Source: SZUA-35 sp963781035 (GTDB lineage: Bacteria; Actinomycetota; Acidimicrobiia; Acidimicrobiales; SZUA-35). From it: a DNA stretch of 64,000 nt. Made by a program: the position numbers and the translations under genes. Under the pieces are notes generated by a model. The model made no database searches. It was not told the origin of the DNA and was given only the letters and a program-made list of their open reading frames with translations. The stretch covers positions 434,001 through 498,000 of the forward strand of contig CAWAEN010000004.1 in assembly GCA_963781035.1 (NCBI GenBank), read 5' to 3'. Positions 47,756-55,975 of this stretch are shown here, piece by piece; within the stretch, counting starts at the first letter, position 1; each line of letters begins with the position of its first letter.

Positions 47756-48526
47756 TCAGAAGCGAGCCCAGAACAGGATTCGTTTGAAGGTGTAGAGGAA
47801 GTCGGCGACGTCGCCGTAGGTGGCCAGCAGCCGCTCGGAGACGTCGTCGATGAACTCGGCGTACCGGTCTTCGCTCAGCGCAGAGCGATACGGCCGGAGC
47901 GTGGTGCCTTGGAGCCATTCGACGACGTCGAGCGTGCGAGGGAGGACGTGCGGGTAGACCCGCAGTATCACCCGCTGGTCGACGGCACCGAGGCCGTGAA
48001 GGATCGTTGCGTACTGCTCCGGGAGAAGCGAGTTCGAGCTGATGAGTTTCGGCGGCTCGCCGTCGAACCACTCGACGTGGTCTGCGGCCGTCTCGGTGAT
48101 GAGCTGCTGGGTCGGGTGGTCGAAGTTGACGGGAATCTGGACGGCGAGTTGTCCGCCGGGGGAGAGGTGCGACCGCCAATCGGCAAGGACGTGGGCGTGC
48201 TCGGTGACCCAGTGCAGGGCCGCGTTGGACAGGATCAGGTCTGGCGACGGATCGGCATCGAACGAGCGGAGGTCGCCGTTCCGGAACTGCAGACGCGGGT
48301 CGTCGTAGTCCACCGTCCGTTCGAGCATCGACGCCGATGTGTCGATGCCGACGACGGCTCGAGCGTCGAGAGCGTCTGGGAGTTCGGCGGTGCGGGCACC
48401 GGTGCCGCATCCGAGGTCGTAGACCACGCCACCGGGAACCGGTTCGCACATGTCCACGAGATCGACGAATGGCTGTCGACGTTCGGCGGCGAAGCGCTCG
48501 TAGCGCTGCGGTTCCCAGTCGGTCAT
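47756..48526 (-). CDS. tam: SAM-dependent methyltransferase, trans-aconitate 2-methyltransferase type
   Basis: 256 residues. The SAM motif VYDLGCGTGART, a following acidic VVGIDTS, and the DLILSNAALHWV segment match the Tam family, as does the C-terminal LLPRTLDVVEWLQGTTLRPYRSAL-like region. Tam enzymes methylate trans-aconitate, an inhibitor of the citric acid cycle. Convergent with msrA, 15 bases apart. Start ATG 48526. Confidence 0.87.
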   Translation of the reverse strand: MTDWEPQRYERFAAERRQPFVDLVDMCEPVPGGVVYDLGCGTGARTAELPDALDARAVVGIDTSASMLERTVDYDDPRLQFRNGDLRSFDADPSPDLILSNAALHWVTEHAHVLADWRSHLSPGGQLAVQIPVNFDHPTQQLITETAADHVEWFDGEPPKLISSNSLLPEQYATILHGLGAVDQRVILRVYPHVLPRTLDVVEWLQGTTLRPYRSALSEDRYAEFIDDVSERLLATYGDVADFLYTFKRILFWARF

Positions 48527-48547
48527 GCGGCTCCGGATCTGATCGGG

Positions 48548-48872
48548 TCAGGATCCAGTCTGGCCGAGTTGATAGTGGATCTGCAGCTCGCGACGGGTCG
48601 GCGCCGTGAGTTCGTTTCGGTCTGCTCGCGGGGCTGCCTTGATCCAACGCTTGGCGAACGGCACGACGCACGCGGTCGTCCGGGGTTGCATAGGCGCCGG
48701 ACGCGGGAACGTAGTGCTCCGATCGCATGAGCCCTCGATCGACGACCATCCATGACGGCATCGAATCGAGATCGTCATCGTCGTAGATGACACGGCTGAT
48801 CTTCCCGACGGTTTCACCCTGGGCGTCGACCACCGTATGTCCTTCGAATGACGCGCTCAGTTCGTCGTCCAT
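48548..48872 (-). CDS. PRC-barrel domain protein (frame interrupted once)
   Basis: About 107 residues. The N-terminal 70 form a PRC barrel (GHTVVDAQGETVGKISRVIYDDD, SWMVVDRGL, HYVPASGA), followed by a short tail (KRWIKAAPRADRNELT). One extra base near 48670 breaks the frame after DDRV, and the corrected protein ends at 48548. PRC-barrel proteins bind RNA or photosynthetic complexes, but small stand-alone ones in actinobacteria are unassigned. It precedes the methyltransferase gene by 21 bases. Confidence 0.75.
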
Positions 48873-48965
48873 CCTTGCGTCCTTCCGGGTCCGCCGCGAA
48901 CCCTCAATGTTACGAACAGATATGACAAAAGACAAGTACCCCGTCATATTCCGGTGAAACGACAC

Positions 48966-48977
48966 GGTTCTAGAACC
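48966..48977. promoter_or_regulatory. 12-bp palindrome upstream of the PRC-barrel gene
   Basis: GGTTCTAGAACC is a perfect dyad 94 bases before the PRC-barrel start. It could be an operator. The 350-base gap 48873-49222 also holds a GC-rich hairpin at 49027 and the tRNA promoter, but no open frame I can support. Confidence 0.4.
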
Positions 48978-49026
48978 AAGGTCCTGCTACGTTCGACTCT
49001 CGCGTGACGATCTTTCTTGATCGAAG

Positions 49027-49049
49027 GGGTCGCCCGCGGCGGGCGACCC
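49027..49049. terminator. GC-rich hairpin upstream of the tRNA gene
   Basis: GGGTCGCCCG (49027-49036) pairs perfectly with CGGGCGACCC (49040-49049) over CGG. There is no plus-strand gene just before it, so it may end a transcript I cannot identify, insulate the tRNA promoter, or fold in a leader RNA. Confidence 0.5.
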
Positions 49050-49178
49050 TTACGACCACCGATTCGTCGGTGGAGCCGGCTCGTGGTTGCTGCGGCCTCT
49101 CTCCGCAGTGACCCCGGGTCGGCTGAAAAGGCTCCTCGCCTGACCGCGCGTGCCCGCCTCAGTTCTTCGCTGCCTCGG

Positions 49179-49207
49179 TTGGCGTGTGAGACCGGCCGGG
49201 TTAAGAT
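49179..49207 (+). promoter_or_regulatory. Promoter of the initiator tRNA gene
   Basis: TTGGCG (49179-49184) and TAAGAT (49202-49207) are spaced by 17 bases and sit 15 bases before the tRNA, the expected arrangement for a strong vegetative promoter. Confidence 0.7.
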
Positions 49208-49222
49208 TGAAGATCCACTCGA

Positions 49223-49311
<89 letters not shown>

Positions 49312-49317
<6 letters not shown>

Positions 49318-49339
49318 TTGCACTTCGGTGTGGGCCTCT
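49312..49339 (+). terminator. Hairpin after the tRNA
   Basis: AGAGGC (49312-49317) pairs with GCCTCT (49334-49339), with an inner CAC-TTCG-GTG stem whose TTCG loop is very stable. It probably ends the tRNA transcript. Confidence 0.6.
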
Positions 49340-49354
49340 TCCGCGTCCGGTCCG

Positions 49355-49374
49355 TCTACCAGGGATCTACCAGG
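49355..49374. repeat. TCTACC direct repeats near the left end of island 1
   Basis: TCTACCAGG occurs at 49355-49363 and 49366-49374, an 11-base period. Related TCTACC copies with the same period lie at the right end (55752, 55763). Candidate integrase arm-binding sites. Confidence 0.45.
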
Positions 49375-49778
49375 CCGGCGAGCTGCGATGGGCGTCCGGG
49401 GGCTTCGTGGCTGTTGACTGCGGTGAATCAGCTGGTCAGAACGTTGACGGTCGATGACCTTCGGGTTTTGGCCCGAATGTCGCACGTGGCGCATGGTCCA
49501 ACGCTCGCCACGGGGTCTGGGCGCTCAGGCCTGCCCAGCGACGCCGGCCCTTTCGCTGAACACCTCATAGCCACCGGCTCACCGAGCCCGCGACGTTGCC
49601 GTCGCGTTCGTATCGATGCCAGGCCATGAAACCGGCGCACCGTCCACCGAGTGATGGATCTTCGGCGGCCGAATCAACGCTTCCATCTGAAGTCAACCGT
49701 CACGACCGGTGCACAGTCGGCCTGACACTCCCTGCACGTGGCGTACCCGACGTGGATTGCCGGCGTATCGGGTGCTGT

Positions 49779-50225
49779 CTATCGATCGGTGGGGACAACG
49801 ATGACCGGGATCGACAGGGACAACGCAACTCGTGTCACGAAGGCGGGATCCAACCGGGCGATCTTGGAGGGAGCGACCACCGTTCTGAAGGGAGCTTCGG
49901 TCTGGGCGGAGCTGGCGGCGAGGTCAGAGATGTCAGCGGCGAGGTCGTCGCCGAGAACCGAGACGATGCGGACCTCGAGACCCTCGCGTTCGGCCTTCCG
50001 GGCGAGTTGGTTCAGGTACTGGTCGGCCGCTTCCGGTAGGTCGATCTGCTCGGCGGCTGCGAGCTCGCGGAAGGGCTGAGCCATCTGTCCGTTGAGGGTC
50101 ACCAGGAGCGTGATGAGGGAGGGTTCGGGGGAGAGCGTGTCGAGGGCGTAGTCAAGGCTTCTCTCACCCAACTGTGACGAAGGGTCGAGCAACACGACGA
50201 CATGGTGTGGAGCAAGCATGTTCAT
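49779..50225 (-). CDS. Usp-like (universal stress fold) protein
   Basis: 148 residues with the alpha/beta pattern of a UspA domain: HHVVVLLDPSSQLGERSLDYAL at the start, a middle AERLxV-like segment (AEREGLEVRIVSVLGDD) and a C-terminal strand SIPVIVVPTDR. The G-x2-G-x9-G-S/T ATP-binding motif is absent, so it is of the non-nucleotide type, if Usp at all. The first ATG (50225) overlaps the aroE-like stop as ATGA. Last gene of the LacI-controlled operon of island 1. Confidence 0.6.
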   Translation of the reverse strand: MNMLAPHHVVVLLDPSSQLGERSLDYALDTLSPEPSLITLLVTLNGQMAQPFRELAAAEQIDLPEAADQYLNQLARKAEREGLEVRIVSVLGDDLAADISDLAASSAQTEAPFRTVVAPSKIARLDPAFVTRVALSLSIPVIVVPTDR

Positions 50226-51085
50226 CCTTTGGACTTCTGGGTTGTCGCGAGCACAGCGTCGAGAGCTGACCGCATCGGGTAGCGGTTTGGTTCGAGACCC
50301 GTCCAGAGACGGATGTTCTCGACGGCCTGGTTGACAAGCATGCCCGTGCCGTCGAGGACCGTCGCCCCGGCATCGCCGCCAAAGCGGAGGAACGCGGTGT
50401 TCGTCGGGTTGACGACCACATCGGCCACGATCGAGTGGTCGGGCAGCGTGGTCCAGTCGACACCGACGGATTGATCGATCTCGGGCGCGGAACCGACCGG
50501 TGTGGCGTTGACGATCAAGCGGACGCCGGGCGGAACCCTCAGCGGACTCTCCAACGCCAGGAACTGAGCTCGAGCCGACGTTGCTTTGCCGATGAGACTC
50601 GCAAGGAGTGCTCCGGTCTTGGCGTTGCGGCTTGACACGTTGACGAGAGCCGCTCCAGCGAGTGCCAGCTCGACTGCGATCGCGTGAGCGGCTCCGCCGC
50701 TGCCGATGATGAGGACTTCGAGGCCTCTGATGGATTGGAGTTCTCGAAGCGAAGCGAGGAACCCGGCGCCGTCGGTGTTGTGCCCCGTCCAACCGTGTTG
50801 GCTTCGGGTCACGCAATTGACGGCTTGGCAGATCCGTGCGGTGTCGGAGAGTTGGTCGAGGAGAGGAATCACGGCCCGCTTGTGGGGCATCGAGCAGTTG
50901 AACCCAGACCAGCCCATCGCCTCAGCGCCCCTCACAGCATCCCGCAGGTCGGGTGGAGCGACCTCACAGTTCACGTACCGCCATGGGAGATTCTGAGAGG
51001 AAAACGAAGCGTCCATCATGGCAACGGTCGGGTTCGACGCTGCTCCTTGGCTGAACGATCCGACGATCTGGTCGAGGAACGACAC
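50222..51085 (-). CDS. aroE: Shikimate 5-dehydrogenase-like protein
   Basis: 287 residues with the AroE fold: GFNCSMPHKRAVIP (substrate site with catalytic Lys), NTDGAGFLASL (Asp of the catalytic pair) and LIIGSGGAAHAIAVEL (NADP site). It follows the transporter ATPase gene by 3 bases, inside a sugar-uptake operon on an island. This suggests a catabolic role on an imported cyclic polyol or quinate/shikimate-like compound rather than housekeeping aromatic synthesis; that is inference. GTG start. Confidence 0.83.
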   Translation of the reverse strand: MSFLDQIVGSFSQGAASNPTVAMMDASFSSQNLPWRYVNCEVAPPDLRDAVRGAEAMGWSGFNCSMPHKRAVIPLLDQLSDTARICQAVNCVTRSQHGWTGHNTDGAGFLASLRELQSIRGLEVLIIGSGGAAHAIAVELALAGAALVNVSSRNAKTGALLASLIGKATSARAQFLALESPLRVPPGVRLIVNATPVGSAPEIDQSVGVDWTTLPDHSIVADVVVNPTNTAFLRFGGDAGATVLDGTGMLVNQAVENIRLWTGLEPNRYPMRSALDAVLATTQKSKG

Positions 51086-51088
51086 CGC

Positions 51089-51877
51089 TCAGCCGGCGAA
51101 CGCCGGATCGGGTTCGGCTGCGCCGGTCATGATGGCGACGGCGTCGTTCATGCTGTGTGTGTCACGAGTGACCGTGGCGATTCGGGCGCCGAGCCGTTGG
51201 ATGTGGATCCGGTCGGCGACCTCGAACACGTGAGGCATGTTGTGACTGATCAGGATGACGGGCAGGCCGCGGTCACGTAGGTCGCGCACCAGTTGCAGCA
51301 CTTGACCGGATTCCTTCACACCGAGTGCTGCGGTCGGTTCGTCCAGGATGACGACCTTGCTTCCGAACGCAGCGGCCCGGGCCACAGCGACCGCTTGCCG
51401 TTGCCCGCCGGACAGTGTCTCGACAGCTTGTGTGATGTCTTGCAGGGTGCCGATGCCGAGATCGTCGAGAGCTCGTTTGGCCTCTTTGCGCATGCCGGCC
51501 CGATCGACCATTCGAAAGACGCTGCCGAGTGGCCCCGGTCGTCGCTTCTCTCGGCCCAGGAACATGTTGGTCGCGATGTCGAGTGCTGGAGCAACGGCGA
51601 GGGTCTGGTAGACGGTTTCTATCCCGGCCGCTTGCGCGTCTTGTGGTCTCTTGGGTTCCAGTGGAGCGCCGTCGAGCGTCATCGACCCTTCGTCGGGAAC
51701 CATTGCGCCGGAGAGGCATTTGATGAGGGAGGACTTTCCCGCTCCATTGTCTCCGATGACGGCGAGGACCTCGCCGGGATACAGGGTGAGGTCGGATCCG
51801 CTGAGGGCGGTGACTCGACCGAAGCGCTTGACGAGGCCCTTGGCTTCCAGTACGGGCTGTCGCTGTTGGGTGGTCAT
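51089..51877 (-). CDS. Sugar ABC transporter ATP-binding protein, single domain
   Basis: 262 residues with one ABC domain: Walker A GDNGAGKSS, signature LSGGQRQAVAVARA, Walker B VVILDEPTAALG and the H-loop SHNM. The LDEPTAALGVKESG stretch is typical of the ribose/fructose (CUT2) family, here as a half-size FrcA-like form that would dimerise. ATG at 51877 overlaps the permease stop (ATGA). An earlier in-frame ATG at 51898 would lie inside the permease. Confidence 0.9.
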   Translation of the reverse strand: MTTQQRQPVLEAKGLVKRFGRVTALSGSDLTLYPGEVLAVIGDNGAGKSSLIKCLSGAMVPDEGSMTLDGAPLEPKRPQDAQAAGIETVYQTLAVAPALDIATNMFLGREKRRPGPLGSVFRMVDRAGMRKEAKRALDDLGIGTLQDITQAVETLSGGQRQAVAVARAAAFGSKVVILDEPTAALGVKESGQVLQLVRDLRDRGLPVILISHNMPHVFEVADRIHIQRLGARIATVTRDTHSMNDAVAIMTGAAEPDPAFAG

Positions 51878-52914
51878 TGGGCAACCCTTCGAATCCACTG
51901 GTCGAGTGCGACAGCGACGATGATCAGGGAGCCGATGGCAAAGTTCTGGTAGAAGACGTTGACGCCGGCCAGACTCAGCCCGATCCGGAAGACCGTGACG
52001 ATGAGGGCGCCGATGAGCGTGCCCCAGATGCGTCCTCGCCCTCCGAAGAGACTCGTCCCGCCGATTACGACAGCGGTGATCGTTTCCAGGTTGATGTCGG
52101 TCGCGGCGTTTGCGCTGGCCGAGAGCGAGCGGCCGAGTTGGACCCAGCCACCGATGGCGTAGATCAGACCCGCCACGACGTAGACGCTGAGCAGAACCCG
52201 GCCAACGTTGATGCCGGCCAGCCGGGCGGCCTCCGGGTCGTCACCGGTGGCGTAGACGTGCCGTCCCCATGCGGTGTTGGCCAGTACGTAGGCGAAGAAC
52301 GCATAGAGGACGAGCGCCAAGATCACGCCAACGGTGATCCTCATCGAACCGATGGAAATGCCCTTACCTGTCCAAAGCAGCAACGAGTCGACGCCGCCCA
52401 GGGCTTCTTTCGAGATGGTCTGGGCGTCGCTGTAGACGAGGGCGAGCGAGTTGTAGATGTAGAACGTCCCGAGCGTGACGATGAACGGTGGCAGGCCGAT
52501 CTTGGTGACGATCCCACCGTGGAACGCCCCGAGCAGCATGGCCACCGCGGCGCCGATGAGGAGCGCGACGACTCCCGGCACGCCCTGCTCAGAGGCAACC
52601 TTTGCCACGATGAGGTGAGTGAAGAGCATTGCGGTGCCGACCGCCAGGTCGATTCCTGCGGTGAGAATGATGAGTGTCTGGCCGATGGCGAGCACGGCGA
52701 GCACCGCAGTCTGTTGCATGATGATGCCGATGGTTTCGGGACGCTGCATCCGACCTTCGCCGAAGATGACGAAGACGATGAAAGACATCACGAGAACGAA
52801 TGTGGGGCTGACCACCGGGTAGCGATGAAGCAGGTGCTGGAGTCGGTCCAGCGGTGTTTGGTTCTGGCGTAGTAGGGCGGCCGCGCCGCCCGGTGTCGTG
52901 CCTGTGGTTGCCAT
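51874..52914 (-). CDS. Sugar ABC transporter permease (CUT2/RbsC type)
   Basis: 346 residues with about eight to ten helices. AIGQTLIILTAGIDLAVG, LGTFYIYNSLALVYS, GDDPEAARLAGINV and VVIGGTSLFGGRGRIWGTLIGAL are hallmark RbsC/FrcB segments. It forms the channel for a monosaccharide or polyol. ATG start; 118 bases after the binding-protein gene on the same strand. Confidence 0.92.
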   Translation of the reverse strand: MATTGTTPGGAAALLRQNQTPLDRLQHLLHRYPVVSPTFVLVMSFIVFVIFGEGRMQRPETIGIIMQQTAVLAVLAIGQTLIILTAGIDLAVGTAMLFTHLIVAKVASEQGVPGVVALLIGAAVAMLLGAFHGGIVTKIGLPPFIVTLGTFYIYNSLALVYSDAQTISKEALGGVDSLLLWTGKGISIGSMRITVGVILALVLYAFFAYVLANTAWGRHVYATGDDPEAARLAGINVGRVLLSVYVVAGLIYAIGGWVQLGRSLSASANAATDINLETITAVVIGGTSLFGGRGRIWGTLIGALIVTVFRIGLSLAGVNVFYQNFAIGSLIIVAVALDQWIRRVAQ

Positions 52915-53032
52915 TCTTCCCCCAAGGATCCAGGTCGTGTACTTCAGGACGGACTACCGAGGGCGAGGTGGCGACGCACACCGCCTCACCCCCGGTCAAT
53001 GGACGTGCGGCAGTCGAACTACCGCGGGCCGA

Positions 53033-54157
53033 TCAGCCCCAGCAGATCTCCTGGCCTTCGGCGACCGAGATGCTCTCGACGCCGTCGACAGGCGAGTCTG
53101 TCACGAGTGCGACTCCGGTGTTGAAGAAGTCGAGGCCAGCGGTGGGCTCCGGGGCCGCCCCACCGTCGGCGAGGGTCTTGATTGCTTCCATGCCGAGTGT
53201 CGCCATTCGGCCCGGGTACTGCTGAGCGGTCGCTCCGATGACGCCTTCAGCGACGAGACGCAAGCCGGGGTCGCAGCCGCCATCGACGGAGACGATGAGT
53301 ACACCGTCGGCTGATCCGGCAGCGGTCAGCGCGTCGAACGCTCCCTGTGCTGCGGGCTCGTTGATGGTGTAGACCACGTTGATGTCAGGGTTCTGGGCCA
53401 AGCAGGTCTCCATGGCGGTGCGACCGCCGTCGACGGCGCCGTTGGTTGGCTCGTGGCACACAACGACGTAGTCGCCTCCGCTGTAGCTACCCGTAGGGGG
53501 CTCGTTGCCATTGCCCGATGGATCGAGCTCCTCGATGATGCCCATTCCCTGGAGGAAGCCTTGATCCCGAGCAGTGTCGACCGAGACGACTTGGTCATCG
53601 AAGAGGTCGAGCATCGCGATCACCGCTGTTTCACCTTCGAGTTCGGCAGCTGTCCATTGGCCGATGAGCTGGCCGGCCAGGAAGTTGTCGGTGGCGAAGG
53701 TGATGTCGACGGCGCTAGCCGGGTTCGGCGGCGTGTCGAGTGCGATGGTCAGCAGCCCGGCTTCACGAGCTGACTCGAGTGCCGGGACCACGGCGTCGCC
53801 GCTCGGTGTGATCAGGATTCCGCTGTCGCCGCGAGCGATTGCGGCTTCGATCGCATCGATCTGGCTCTGGGTGTCGCCGTCTTCTTGACCGGCCGCGACC
53901 GTCAGGTTCACTCCGATGTTGTCGGCTTCGGCTTGGGCCTGGTCGGCCATGTTCACGAAGAACGGGTTGCTTGTGTTCTTGAGAATGAGTGAGACGCCGA
54001 CGTCGCCGTCAGATGCGTCGTTGTCGGAGCCATCGGTCGACCCGTCGCCGTCAGAACCGGCGTCGTCCGATGAGTCGGACCCGCCGCACGCTGCTCCCAG
54101 CATTGCAAAAGCAAACACGAGGGCCAGCAGGCGCCTCAGGTTCGTCCCCTTGATCAT
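53033..54157 (-). CDS. Sugar ABC transporter substrate-binding lipoprotein (RbsB type)
   Basis: 374 residues. The signal peptide ends in MLGAAC (lipobox), then an Asp/Ser/Gly spacer and a periplasmic-binding fold like RbsB (SLILKNTSNPFFVNMADQ, AIARGDSGILITPS, DTPPNPASAVDITFATDN, VYTINEPAAQGAFDAL). It delivers the substrate to the permease. ATG at 54157 is preceded by GGGGAGAGAAG. Its promoter overlaps two LacI-type operators. Confidence 0.92.
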   Translation of the reverse strand: MIKGTNLRRLLALVFAFAMLGAACGGSDSSDDAGSDGDGSTDGSDNDASDGDVGVSLILKNTSNPFFVNMADQAQAEADNIGVNLTVAAGQEDGDTQSQIDAIEAAIARGDSGILITPSGDAVVPALESAREAGLLTIALDTPPNPASAVDITFATDNFLAGQLIGQWTAAELEGETAVIAMLDLFDDQVVSVDTARDQGFLQGMGIIEELDPSGNGNEPPTGSYSGGDYVVVCHEPTNGAVDGGRTAMETCLAQNPDINVVYTINEPAAQGAFDALTAAGSADGVLIVSVDGGCDPGLRLVAEGVIGATAQQYPGRMATLGMEAIKTLADGGAAPEPTAGLDFFNTGVALVTDSPVDGVESISVAEGQEICWG

Positions 54158-54197
54158 GTCTTCTCTCCCCTGTTGTTCAGGTCGGATGTTGTCGTTT

Positions 54198-54209
54198 GAC
54201 AACGTTGTC
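54198..54209. promoter_or_regulatory. LacI-family operator O1
   Basis: Perfect 12-mer palindrome GACAACGTTGTC, downstream of the -10 of the transporter promoter. Identical copies occur at 54232 and 54323. Bound regulator is presumably the LacI-type protein encoded at 54391. Confidence 0.85.
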
Positions 54210-54216
54210 TGGCGGA

Positions 54217-54245
54217 ACCCTAGAGAGCTTTGACAACGTTGTCAA
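54217..54245 (-). promoter_or_regulatory. Promoter of the sugar transporter operon with operator O2 on the -35
   Basis: On the minus strand TTGACA (54245-54240) and TAGGGT (54222-54217) are 17 bases apart. The -35 is part of operator O2 (GACAACGTTGTC, 54232-54243), and O1 lies just downstream, so bound regulator would block polymerase directly. Confidence 0.8.
54232..54243. promoter_or_regulatory. LacI-family operator O2
   Basis: Perfect copy of GACAACGTTGTC, centred 34 bases from O1 and overlapping the transporter -35 element. Confidence 0.85.
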
Positions 54246-54320
54246 CACCTGTCATGGTGCTTGCTGTCGGAGAGTCGTTCTTCGGCAGCACAGTCCTGCT
54301 TCTGGCTGGGGGCCCTTGCG

Positions 54321-54348
54321 TTGACAACGTTGTCGGCCCGGGTATCGT
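54321..54348 (+). promoter_or_regulatory. Promoter of the LacI-type gene with operator O3 on the -35
   Basis: TTGACA (54321-54326) and TATCGT (54343-54348) with a 16-base spacer. Operator O3 (GACAACGTTGTC, 54323-54334) covers the -35, which predicts autorepression. O3 is centred 91 bases from O2, so looping between divergent promoters is possible. Confidence 0.75.
54323..54334. promoter_or_regulatory. LacI-family operator O3
   Basis: Third perfect copy of GACAACGTTGTC, on the side of the regulator gene. Confidence 0.85.
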
Positions 54349-54390
54349 CCTCGGCTCGCAGCCTGCGAGCGTTGGTGAGAGAGGTGGAGA

Positions 54391-55413
54391 GTGTCGGACA
54401 TGCGGCGACCGACCATGCGAGATGTTGCGGATCGGGCAGGTGTCAGCTTCAAGACTGTCTCGCGGGTCGTGAACGGCGAAGCAGGTGTCAGCGTCGAGCT
54501 CGCGCAGCGAGTGCAAGCCGCCGTCGCCGAGCTTGGCTACGAACTTGATCACCGGGCGCAGGAGCTGAGGAGGGCCAGCTCCCGCTCGAGCACGATTGGT
54601 TTCGTCCTGGTCGACGTTGCCAATCAGTTCTTCGGCTCGTTGTTGCGTGGAATCGACGAAGTCGCTAACGCCCGGGGCAGTCTCGTACTGTCAGGCAGCA
54701 CGGATCGAGACCCAGAGCGCGAGCACCAGCTCATCAGGGCCTTTGTCGGGCGCAGGGTCGATGGGCTGATCGTCGTGTACTCGGGTTCTGAGGTCGAGCG
54801 GCTCGAGACCGATACGGCTCGGGGCATGCCGGTGGTATTCCTCGACCTGGAACCGGACAACACCACAGCGGATCTCGTTCGAAGCGATCACTACGGAGGT
54901 GCGAAGATGGCGACCAGGCACCTCCTCGAGGGCGGGCATACCGACATCGCCTACTTCGGCGACGACGCCACGATCTCTTCGGCAACTCTTCGAAGAAGGG
55001 GCTTTCTCGACGCGATGCACGACGCCGGCATCAACGTTCCTCAGGAGCGCATCGTCGAAGGCTCACGCCGCCATGACGAATGGCGGGCGATCGCAACCGA
55101 ACAGTTGGGATCGGCCTCTCCGCCGACTGCAGTCTTCAGTGCGCAAAACATCATCACCGTGGGCACCGTGCTTGCCCTGCACGAACTCAACCTTCAGCAC
55201 TGCATCGCTCAAGTCGGGTTCGACGACGTCGACCTCGCCAGGGTCGTCGAGCCAGGCATCACCGTGGTACCTCAAGATCCGCTCTACCTCGGCCGACGTG
55301 CTGCGGAGCGCCTCTTCGATCGGATCGACGGCGATCGGGGCCCGCAGGCCAAAGAGATCGTGGCATCAGACCTCGTCATTCGAGGATCGGGCGAGATCAG
55401 GCCACCGACGTAG
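54391..55413 (+). CDS. LacI-family transcriptional regulator
   Basis: 340 residues. The N-terminal helix-turn-helix TMRDVADRAGVSFKTVSRVVNG and hinge helix (HRAQELRRASSRS) are standard; the core is a periplasmic-binding-like sensor (TIGFVLVDVANQFFGSLLRGI, GRRVDGLIVVYSG, AVFSAQNIITVGTVLALHEL). It controls the divergent sugar transporter operon of island 1 and likely itself through three perfect operators. GTG start with GAGAGGTGGAG just upstream. Confidence 0.94.
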   Translation: MSDMRRPTMRDVADRAGVSFKTVSRVVNGEAGVSVELAQRVQAAVAELGYELDHRAQELRRASSRSSTIGFVLVDVANQFFGSLLRGIDEVANARGSLVLSGSTDRDPEREHQLIRAFVGRRVDGLIVVYSGSEVERLETDTARGMPVVFLDLEPDNTTADLVRSDHYGGAKMATRHLLEGGHTDIAYFGDDATISSATLRRRGFLDAMHDAGINVPQERIVEGSRRHDEWRAIATEQLGSASPPTAVFSAQNIITVGTVLALHELNLQHCIAQVGFDDVDLARVVEPGITVVPQDPLYLGRRAAERLFDRIDGDRGPQAKEIVASDLVIRGSGEIRPPT

Positions 55414-55751
55414 GGTGTTGGCCATGAGTCGTTGGATAGCTGCGGTGCGGCGTGAACCCCAGTCTGTGACCTGGGCGCCAGTGGTCTCACCGGTTGGAGC
55501 TTGATCGAAGCAGTTGCCAGCACGCTCGACCCCGTCGGCCGCAGGGATTCCTCCGCGACGCAACAACGCTGTGCGTCACCAGACAAGTTCGATGGCTCGG
55601 TCTGCTGGGAAGACGAGGACACGACGTTGAGGGTGGAGTTGGCCATGACAACCTTGGTGGACCGTTGAAATGGGTGGCGTGAGCGCGGCCTTCGAGGATG
55701 CAGAACCTCGCAGAGAGTGAGCATCGGGGATGAAGTCTTCCGGGTGAGGCA

Positions 55752-55782
55752 TCTACCAACCATCTACCGGGACACCGGTAGA
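55752..55782. repeat. TCTACC repeats and hairpin near the right end of island 1
   Basis: TCTACC at 55752 and 55763 (11-base period), then an inverted GGTAGA at 55777; CTACCGG-GACA-CCGGTAG forms a hairpin at 55764-55781. They mirror the TCTACC pair at the left end and precede an ACAGGGGGGA element also found before att copy 3. Candidate integrase arm sites. Confidence 0.45.
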
Positions 55783-55879
55783 CAGGGGGGAATGGCGGGG
55801 AGCTCGGGGAACCTCGGGACCCGCTCTAACCTGGGGAAACAGCGCTTGACCAGGGGGTTCCCGAAACGGCGACAACGGT

Positions 55880-55927
<48 letters not shown>

Positions 55928-55938
<11 letters not shown>

Positions 55939-55968
55939 CTGGTTGCTGGCCAGGGCTTCTTTCGTTTT
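55928..55968 (+). terminator. Strong intrinsic terminator after att copy 2
   Basis: GCCCTGGTCAGC (55928-55939) pairs with GCTGGCCAGGGC (55945-55956) with one wobble, over a TGGTT loop, and is followed by TTCTTTCGTTTT. A textbook terminator, presumably inherited with the tRNA 3' flank. Confidence 0.85.
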
Positions 55969-55975
55969 CGGGATC

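Noticed and set aside
55414..55879. Integrase or transposase remnant at the island junction
   Set aside because: I looked on both strands for catalytic Arg-His-Arg-Tyr or DDE patterns and found no convincing fragment; short frames here have no family character.
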